From Nitrosopumilaceae archaeon (GTDB lineage Archaea; Thermoproteota; Nitrososphaeria; Nitrososphaerales; Nitrosopumilaceae), in the NCBI GenBank assembly GCA_030697975.1, contig JAUYOQ010000191.1, positions 1 through 9,514 of the forward strand: a stretch of DNA of 9,514 bases, in the 5' to 3' direction. The translations under genes and the position numbers were made by a program. The notes under the pieces were generated by a model. The model did no database searches, was not told the origin of the DNA, and saw nothing but the letters and a program-made list of their open reading frames with translations. Within the stretch, counting starts at the first letter, position 1. Every line of letters starts with the position of its first letter. Below, piece by piece: positions 5,258 through 9,514 of this stretch.

Positions 5258-6607
5258 TTATCGGAAAAGAATCGAGTTTATCTTCGATAAATACTCAGAC
5301 ATTAGTGTCTCAAGCTTTTCCTGAGAGTCTGCTTCAGCATATATTCTGATTATAGGTTCTGTGCCGCTTGGTCTAACCATTATCCAGTTTTTTTTATCAA
5401 AGATGATTTTAATGCCATCAGTTGTGTCAGAGTTTTGATTTTGGTCAGCTAATGCCTTGATTAGTTTGCTTGCATCCTCTTTTGAACATGTTACTTTGTC
5501 CTTTGTTGTAAATGATGGAGGTAATAGTTTTGTTTCTTCTGACATTGTTTTTCCTGAAAAAGAAAGCAGATCTAGTACTAAAGCCAGAGTCATTGCGCCG
5601 TCTCTTACCTGATTGTGTTTTCCATACATGAATCCGCCATTTTCTTCAAATCCAATCAAAGCACCAGTTTGAACCATCTTTCTTGACACCTCAACGCTTC
5701 CCACTTTAGTACGAATAACACTTGAGCTTGTATTTTGTGCCAATGTCTCAATACTTGAGCCAGAGTTAAGACACGTCACAATTGTAGAGTTTGGGTTTTT
5801 TGATAAAATGAAATTTGAAAGTAAAAGTGCGGATTTATCACCAGTTAGAATTTCTCCTTTTTCATCACAAAAAAGGCTTCGATCACCGTCTCCATCAAAA
5901 GCCACACCTAGATCTGATCCTGTTCTGACTACAGTTTCTGAAAGTTTTTGGAGATTGTTTGGGGTTGGTTCTGATCCACGTCCTGAAAACATACCGTCGA
6001 TCTTTTCATTAATAGTAATTACTTTACAATCTAATTTACTACATAGTATCGGGGCAGTTACAGCTTGAGCTCCATTTCCAAGATCAAGTACCACCTTGAA
6101 TTTTTTGGATCTGATCTTTTCTTTATTTACATGCGAAATTATTGCATCAAGATATGCCTTAATTACGTTTTCTCCAGGTTCTGTTTTTCCCCATTGTATG
6201 AAATCCTTTTTCCATTTTTTATTAAAGTAAATATCTTCAATTACCAATTCATCATCTCTTGAGATCTCTACGCCATCAGATGCCACAGGCTTGATTCCAT
6301 TGTATTGTGGAGGATTGTGCGATGCTGTAATCATAATGCCTCCTGCATATCCAAGCTTTTTAGTTGCAATCTCCAGACATGGAGTTGGGATCAATCCAGC
6401 GTTTTTACAATCAAAGCCAGCCGAGTTTAGTGTAGAACAAACAATTTTTGTTATTATAGGACTAGATGTTCTTCCGTCGTATCCAACAAGTATTGGTCCT
6501 TTCTTAAAGTATGTTGCAATTGCAAGAGTTATGTCATGGATAAATTCTAGAGAGAGATCTTCTGCAAAGACTCCTCTGATTCCATTTGTTCCAAATAATT
6601 TTGCCAT
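5258..6607 (-). CDS. glmM: Phosphoglucosamine mutase-type alpha-D-phosphohexomutase
   Basis: A 449-residue phosphohexomutase, normal for the archaeal GlmM/ManB group. All four domain signatures are present: FGTNGIRG near the N-terminus (5-12), the phosphoserine loop TASHNPPQYNGIKP (94-107) with catalytic Ser96, the metal loop DGDGDR (238-243), the sugar-recognition loop GFEENGG (319-325) and the phosphate-binding loop RPSGTEP (412-418). The FGTNGIRG start and the ENGG loop favour phosphoglucosamine mutase (GlcN-6-P to GlcN-1-P, toward UDP-GlcNAc), but archaeal enzymes often also use mannose or glucose phosphates, so substrate choice is not proven. The ATG at 6607-6605 has no ribosome binding site and lies about 25 bases from a TATA-like box, so the mRNA is probably leaderless. 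The rpl7ae operon follows on the same strand with its own promoter. Confidence 0.93.
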   Translation of the reverse strand: MAKLFGTNGIRGVFAEDLSLEFIHDITLAIATYFKKGPILVGYDGRTSSPIITKIVCSTLNSAGFDCKNAGLIPTPCLEIATKKLGYAGGIMITASHNPPQYNGIKPVASDGVEISRDDELVIEDIYFNKKWKKDFIQWGKTEPGENVIKAYLDAIISHVNKEKIRSKKFKVVLDLGNGAQAVTAPILCSKLDCKVITINEKIDGMFSGRGSEPTPNNLQKLSETVVRTGSDLGVAFDGDGDRSLFCDEKGEILTGDKSALLLSNFILSKNPNSTIVTCLNSGSSIETLAQNTSSSVIRTKVGSVEVSRKMVQTGALIGFEENGGFMYGKHNQVRDGAMTLALVLDLLSFSGKTMSEETKLLPPSFTTKDKVTCSKEDASKLIKALADQNQNSDTTDGIKIIFDKKNWIMVRPSGTEPIIRIYAEADSQEKLETLMSEYLSKINSILFR

Positions 6608-6624
6608 TTTACTTCAATCAACAA

Positions 6625-6635
6625 TAGATAAATTT
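6625..6635. promoter_or_regulatory. TATA-like element midway between divergent glmM and tRNA-Leu
   Basis: TAGATAAATTT is centred near 6631, about 24-26 bases from both the glmM ATG (6607, minus) and the first base of the tRNA (6657, plus). That is the archaeal TATA-to-start distance in both directions. A second box, GTTTAAAG (6638-6645), could serve glmM with a leader of roughly 9 bases, but it is too close to the tRNA to serve it. Confidence 0.45.
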
Positions 6636-6656
6636 GTGTTTAAAGGCATGGGGGGT

Positions 6657-6741
6657 GCGGGAGTTGCCAAGCCTGGTCAAAGGCGCAGGGCTTAGGACCC
6701 TGTCTCTTAGGGGTTCGTGGGTTCAAATCCCACTTCCCGCA
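6657..6741 (+). tRNA. tRNA-Leu, anticodon UAG
   Basis: An 85-base class II tRNA folds completely. The acceptor stem GCGGGAG (6657-6663) pairs with TTCCCGC (6734-6740), closing on a G-T pair, and the discriminator is A6741. The D stem is GCC/GGC (6666-6668, 6682-6684) with G18-G19 at 6675-6676. The anticodon stem CAGGG/CCCTG (6686-6690, 6698-6702) carries the loop CTTAGGA, giving anticodon TAG at 6693-6695. A long variable region spans 6703-6716, and the T arm is GTGGG-TTCAAAT-CCCAC (6717-6733). The long variable arm together with discriminator A fits leucine. No intron is present and CCA is not encoded. It reads CUA (and probably other CUN) codons. The flanking bases 6742-6756 are A/T-rich and may end transcription. 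Confidence 0.96.
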
Positions 6742-6802
6742 CTAAAATTTTATCAAATAAAATTAACAGATTCAAGTCACACAAATTTGCCAACGCATGT
6801 TG

Positions 6803-6817
6803 CTTTAAGCATTAATA
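6803..6817 (+). promoter_or_regulatory. Probable promoter of the formyltransferase-creatininase operon
   Basis: Two overlapping AT-rich candidates, CTTTAAGC (6803-6810) and CATTAATA (6810-6817), lie 28-36 bases before the TTG start at 6842. The second has the spacing of a leaderless transcript. The rest of the 100-base gap after the tRNA (6742-6841) shows no further reading frame or RNA that I can support. Confidence 0.4.
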
Positions 6818-6841
6818 AGGTATGATCCATTTCACGGTCTG

Positions 6842-7690
6842 TTGAAGAAAACAATAGTTGGTATAACTGTAGTTGGAAAGGACAAAGAAGGAGTAGTTGC
6901 AGCTTTTACTAATTATATATTTCAAAATAGAGGAAATATTGAAAAAGTAAACCAAAATGTAATCAAAAGTCTCTTTGGAATGTATCTTGAAGCGTCATTT
7001 TCTACAAAGATTGACATAAAAAAATTCGACAAAGGACTACAAGAGATCGGAAAAAAACTAAACATGGAGGTAAGCGTACACCATGAAACAAACACTGAAA
7101 AAAATATTGCAATTTTTGTAACAAAAGAATCACACTGTCTTGAAGATTTACTTGATTCTTATTCAAAAAAAGATGTTAAAGGAAAAATATGTGTAATTGT
7201 TGGTACAGAAAAAACACTTGCACCGCTTGCAAAAAAGGCAAAGATTCCCTTTGTTTTGGTGGCATATAGGGATCAGGAAAAAGCAGAGGAAAAACTTCTT
7301 GAAATTTGCAAAAAATATTGCATTGATCTTATAGTTCTTGCACGCTATATGAAGATCTTAACACCAAATTTTGTTTGGCGATATCCAAATAGGATAATCA
7401 ATATTCATCCATCCCTTCTTCCCGCATTTCCTGGTGCTATGGCCTATGCTCAAGCTTATGAAAGAGGAACAAAAATTGTGGGGGTAACTGCTCATTATGT
7501 TACCGAAAACTTGGATCAAGGACCAATAATTTTCCAAGATTCTTTCAACGTCAATCCAGATGAAACTCTTGAATCTATGAAGAAAAAGGGTCAGATGTTT
7601 GAGGCACAGACATTACTAAAGGCCGTTAAGATGCACCTTGCTGGCAAACTAGATGTTCGCTGGAGAAAGGTTCATGTAAAATCCAAGTGA
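6842..7690 (+). CDS. ACT domain plus formyltransferase protein, PurU (formyltetrahydrofolate deformylase)-like
   Basis: A 282-residue protein with the PurU layout. An N-terminal ACT domain (about 3-80, KKTIVGITVVGKDKEGVVAA) is followed by a formyltransferase domain (about 87-270). The catalytic triad positions of the family are present: N187 and H189 in INIHPSLLPAFPG and D225 in AHYVTENLDQGPII. The AYAQAYERG (201-209) and TAHYVTE segments are PurU-like. Bacterial PurU, however, usually reads NIHHSFLP where this protein has NIHPSLLP, as in PurN. PurU hydrolyses 10-formyl-tetrahydrofolate to formate and tetrahydrofolate; PurN formylates GAR in purine synthesis. Deformylase is the default, but a transferase role is open. 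The start is TTG at 6842-6844: no ATG or GTG lies between the upstream in-frame stop and the ACT domain. Its stop TGA is embedded in the GTGA site of the next gene. Confidence 0.85.
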   Translation: MKKTIVGITVVGKDKEGVVAAFTNYIFQNRGNIEKVNQNVIKSLFGMYLEASFSTKIDIKKFDKGLQEIGKKLNMEVSVHHETNTEKNIAIFVTKESHCLEDLLDSYSKKDVKGKICVIVGTEKTLAPLAKKAKIPFVLVAYRDQEKAEEKLLEICKKYCIDLIVLARYMKILTPNFVWRYPNRIINIHPSLLPAFPGAMAYAQAYERGTKIVGVTAHYVTENLDQGPIIFQDSFNVNPDETLESMKKKGQMFEAQTLLKAVKMHLAGKLDVRWRKVHVKSK

Positions 7691-7695
7691 GTTTA

Positions 7696-8427
7696 ATGGA
7701 ATTAAAAAATCAGTTTGACCCAGACCTAAGAAAAATTATTAAAAAACAAAAAAAGGCAGTAATAATCCCTATAGGTTCAATCGAGCAGCATGGAGCACAC
7801 CTACCAGTATCTACTGATTCAGATATTGTGACAGAGATTGCAAAAAAAACTGCAGATAGGTGCGATTTTCTATTGCTTCCTACAATATCATATGGTGTTT
7901 CCTTTGAACATGCACCGCTTTTCAATCTAAGCATAAAAGGCTCAACACTGCAGAAAATGATATTTGAAATCTGTGCTTCTCTTTCAAAAAATGGTATCAG
8001 AACAATTTTTATCATAAATGGACACTATAGCAATCAAAAATTTCTTCAGCGCCTTCCTTCACTAGTAAAACGACAAACAAGAGGAAAAACAAGAGTGTTT
8101 GTTTTCTCATACTGGCATTTTATAAGTCAACGATTTGATCATGCAGGTTTTGTTGAGACATCGCTTATGCGTGCAATTTCAAACAAGGTTAACATGAAGA
8201 GGGCAAAAAGAGGCTTGATTACAGATGTGTTGTCAGAACGCAAAGTTGCGCTGCTTAATAAACTTGCATCAAAGTCATTTACAAAAGTTGCAAAAAGCGG
8301 TGTGTGGGGAGACCCAACACGTGCAACCAGACGTGATGGCAACAGGATCCTTACAGAAACTGTGAGAAATTTAGCAAAAACGTGTCAAACTTGCCTTACA
8401 GAGAAAAATCGAAAGTTACACCACTGA
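7696..8427 (+). CDS. Creatininase-family metal-dependent amidohydrolase
   Basis: A 243-residue protein of the creatinine amidohydrolase family, which also includes MftE and the archaeal FAPy deformylase ArfB of F420/riboflavin synthesis. Family metal and active-site positions visible are E30 and H32 (GSIEQHGAHLP), D41 (STDSD), H110 (INGHYSN) and E154 (HAGFVETSLM). SGVWGDPTRAT near 201-211 is also a family signature. Two positions are odd: NGHYSN lacks the Glu of true creatininase (NGHYEN), and the usual Glu after HAG is Phe. Creatine metabolism is not expected here, so a formamide or amide substrate is more likely (inference). I choose ATG 7696 because a GTGA site (7687-7690) lies five bases before it. 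A GTG start at 7687, overlapping the upstream stop, would add three residues. It is cotranscribed with the PurU-like gene. Confidence 0.87.
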   Translation: MELKNQFDPDLRKIIKKQKKAVIIPIGSIEQHGAHLPVSTDSDIVTEIAKKTADRCDFLLLPTISYGVSFEHAPLFNLSIKGSTLQKMIFEICASLSKNGIRTIFIINGHYSNQKFLQRLPSLVKRQTRGKTRVFVFSYWHFISQRFDHAGFVETSLMRAISNKVNMKRAKRGLITDVLSERKVALLNKLASKSFTKVAKSGVWGDPTRATRRDGNRILTETVRNLAKTCQTCLTEKNRKLHH

Positions 8428-8430
8428 AAT

Positions 8431-8438
8431 TTTAATAT
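8431..8438 (+). promoter_or_regulatory. Probable TATA box of the lsm-rpl37e cluster
   Basis: TTTAATAT lies just after the creatininase stop. Its centre is about 37 bases before the lsm ATG at 8472, which predicts a transcript start near 8460 and a leader of about 12 bases. That leader contains GTGG (8464-8467) as a weak ribosome binding site. Confidence 0.45.
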
Positions 8439-8471
8439 AATCCCTCGTTAGCTGATCTAATAAGTGGTTTA

Positions 8472-8702
8472 ATGTCAGTCGACATGGCAGTAAAAGTATT
8501 GGATGAGAGCATCAACAAAGTTGTCTTGATCAAACTTAAAGGTAATAAGACAATTAGAGGAAACTTGTTGGGCTTTGATCAACACATGAATCTGCTACTC
8601 GACCAGTCAGAAGAGATCCCTTCTGAGGGCGAATCAAAGAGTCTTGGGACCATAGTTGTGCGTGGAGATAATGTAGTTATGATATCACCACCTCCTGGAT
8701 AA
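8472..8702 (+). CDS. Archaeal Sm-like protein (LSm/SmAP)
   Basis: A 76-residue Sm-fold protein that should form a ring (usually seven subunits) binding U-rich RNA. The Sm1 motif is seen at about 14-45, with the RNA-contact residues D36, H38, M39 and N40 in FDQHMNLLL. The Sm2 motif follows at 58-71 with the RGDN loop (64-67) in GTIVVRGDNVVMI. The tail ISPPPG is typical of archaeal SmAP1. The start at 8472 is preferred because a short leader with GTGG precedes it. A second ATG at 8484 (MAVKVLDES) would remove four residues and cannot be excluded. rpl37e begins 14 bases after its stop; the lsm-rpl37e pair is a conserved archaeal gene order. Confidence 0.95.
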   Translation: MSVDMAVKVLDESINKVVLIKLKGNKTIRGNLLGFDQHMNLLLDQSEEIPSEGESKSLGTIVVRGDNVVMISPPPG

Positions 8703-8716
8703 GGCGAATAGACCAT

Positions 8717-8884
8717 ATGGTAAAAGGCACAGCATCAATGGGTCTTTTTAATAGGAAAAAGACACACATCAGATGTAGAAGATGTGGTAAAAATTCCTTC
8801 CATAGAAGATCTCGTCGTTGTGCAAGTTGTGGTTTCCCTGACCCAAAAATCAGAAAGTATTCCTGGATCAAATGGTATACATAA
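8717..8884 (+). CDS. rpl37e: Ribosomal protein eL37 (L37e)
   Basis: A short gene of 55 codons plus TAA encoding the zinc-ribbon protein L37e of the large subunit. The N-terminal GTASMGLFNRKKTHIRCRRC (4-23) is the family signature. Zinc ligands are C20 and C23 (CRRC) and C35 and C38 (CASC), followed by CGFPDPKIRKYSW. It is very basic and has normal archaeal length. The ATG at 8717 is the only one before the signature; a GGCGA (8703-8707) nine bases upstream is at best a weak ribosome binding site. It lies 14 bases after lsm and is followed directly by the next ATG (TAAATG), so it sits within a tight three-gene cluster. Confidence 0.95.
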   Translation: MVKGTASMGLFNRKKTHIRCRRCGKNSFHRRSRRCASCGFPDPKIRKYSWIKWYT

Positions 8885-9514
8885 ATGCAAGAAATTGCGA
8901 TTTTATTAAGCTCCCTTGCCGGTGCGTGTACTGCAGCTGCGGTTAAGAAGTTTCCAAAGGGAAAACACACTATCTCAACTCTTGGTGCCAATGCACATAT
9001 TAAAAATCAGATTAATTCGCTCAAGCTAGAAAAGGAAATCCTTACAAAAACAATATCAAGACTTTATCAACACGAATCAGAATTATCAAAAACGCAACGA
9101 GATAGGTTACTTCTAAAATATCAGCACCAACTAGGAGTAGTTTTAGCAAAGATCGAAAAACTAGAAGAGGCAAGCAAACATCCCGATTTGGGCCCTTTAG
9201 GTGAGGGATTAGTTACGTTAATGGACCAAAAACTATCAACTCTTGATAAACGACTGTATGAACTTTCATCAAAAATTAATTTAGCTAACACACAGACACT
9301 TGGAGTCAAGCATGAACAACAAGTATCTGAAAGGAGAATAAAAGAAATCGAACCAAATCTTCAAGTTCAAACTAAAACAGAAGTTGTTCAAACAAAATTA
9401 CCCGATCCAGTTTCAGCAAAGCCTCACAGACCATTTGAAATAACTACACTTACAGAATTACCAGAAAAGATTCCTGAATCATTTTTCAAAACTCAAGTGA
9501 TAGTTCCACAAGTA
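8885..9514 (+). CDS. Unrecognised coiled-coil protein, 3'-truncated by the window edge (first 210 residues)
   Basis: The frame opens with ATG immediately after the rpl37e TAA and stays open for 210 codons to the end of the window. I do not recognise a family. Residues 3-20 (EIAILLSSLAGACTAAAV) are hydrophobic and followed by KKFPKGK, which could be a short N-terminal membrane anchor or a buried helix. Residues about 36-98 are Lys/Glu/Leu-rich with heptad-like spacing, so a long coiled coil is likely, broken at HPDLGPLGEG (99-108). A second helical segment runs over 109-156. From about 157 the sequence becomes Pro/Thr/Gln/Lys-rich (QVQTKTEVVQTKLPDP) and looks disordered. Base and codon use resembles its neighbours, so transfer is unlikely. 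Zero spacing to rpl37e suggests cotranscription with lsm and rpl37e. A structural or scaffold role is only a guess. Confidence 0.8.
   Translation, partial: MQEIAILLSSLAGACTAAAVKKFPKGKHTISTLGANAHIKNQINSLKLEKEILTKTISRLYQHESELSKTQRDRLLLKYQHQLGVVLAKIEKLEEASKHPDLGPLGEGLVTLMDQKLSTLDKRLYELSSKINLANTQTLGVKHEQQVSERRIKEIEPNLQVQTKTEVVQTKLPDPVSAKPHRPFEITTLTELPEKIPESFFKTQVIVPQV

Noticed and set aside
6291..6695. A 134-residue plus-strand open frame opposite glmM and running into the tRNA
   Set aside because: It is antisense to a well-conserved enzyme and overlaps a tRNA. It has no promoter at a sensible distance and no recognisable domain.
8885..9514. CdvA or another cell-division coiled-coil protein
   Set aside because: The visible part begins with a hydrophobic helix, not the PRC-barrel-like domain of CdvA, and no cdvB or cdvC gene is adjacent in the window.
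1..9514. Mobile elements, CRISPR arrays, long direct repeats, integration at the tRNA-Leu 3' end
   Set aside because: I found no transposase, integrase, spaced repeats or a second copy of the tRNA 3' end. The genes beside the tRNA are housekeeping genes of similar composition.

Overview
The window reads as the chromosome of an ammonia-oxidising thaumarchaeon (Nitrososphaerota), most like the AT-rich marine and soil Nitrosopumilales. Archaeal-type genes support this: aIF5B, L7Ae, S28e, L24e, L37e, an Sm-like protein, and a dolichyl-phosphate mannose synthase type glycosyltransferase with a membrane domain. Many genes have a TATA-like box about 25-30 bases before the start codon and no room for a long leader, as is usual in this phylum. 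Placement below phylum level is inference. No mobile element, CRISPR array, phage gene or toxin system is visible.

Layout. At the left edge (2-205) is the C-terminal two thirds of a thioredoxin. A GT2/GtrA glycosyltransferase (255-1424) and a VOC/PhnB-like protein (1493-1978) follow on the plus strand, each with its own probable promoter. A 58-residue Cys-rich CWC protein (1988-2164, minus) converges on the VOC gene with a 9-base gap. From 5257 back to 2196 on the minus strand runs the conserved archaeal translation operon rpl7ae-rps28e-rpl24e-ndk-infB. Behind it, also minus, is a GlmM-type phosphosugar mutase (5258-6607). A tRNA-Leu(UAG) gene (6657-6741, plus) is divergent from glmM across a 49-base gap. 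Then on the plus strand come an ACT-formyltransferase protein of the PurU type (6842-7690) coupled to a creatininase-family amidohydrolase (7696-8427), and an lsm-rpl37e-coiled-coil cluster (8472-9514, open at the right edge).

How the genes fit together. The translation operon, the tRNA and the lsm/rpl37e cluster are core information processing. GlmM (toward UDP-GlcNAc) and the DPM-synthase-like enzyme (toward polyprenyl-phosphate-mannose) could both feed surface glycosylation, though they are not in one operon. The formyltransferase/creatininase pair joins two families that include formate-releasing enzymes, and may act in one-carbon, purine or F420/flavin metabolism.

This is mostly an ordinary housekeeping region. 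The items most worth following are the unrecognised coiled-coil protein in the lsm-rpl37e cluster, the PurU-like protein with a PurN-like active-site loop, its coupling to the creatininase homologue, the small CWC protein, and a recurring start context in which the upstream TGA stop lies inside a GTGA Shine-Dalgarno core. I see no strong sign of a wholly new system.
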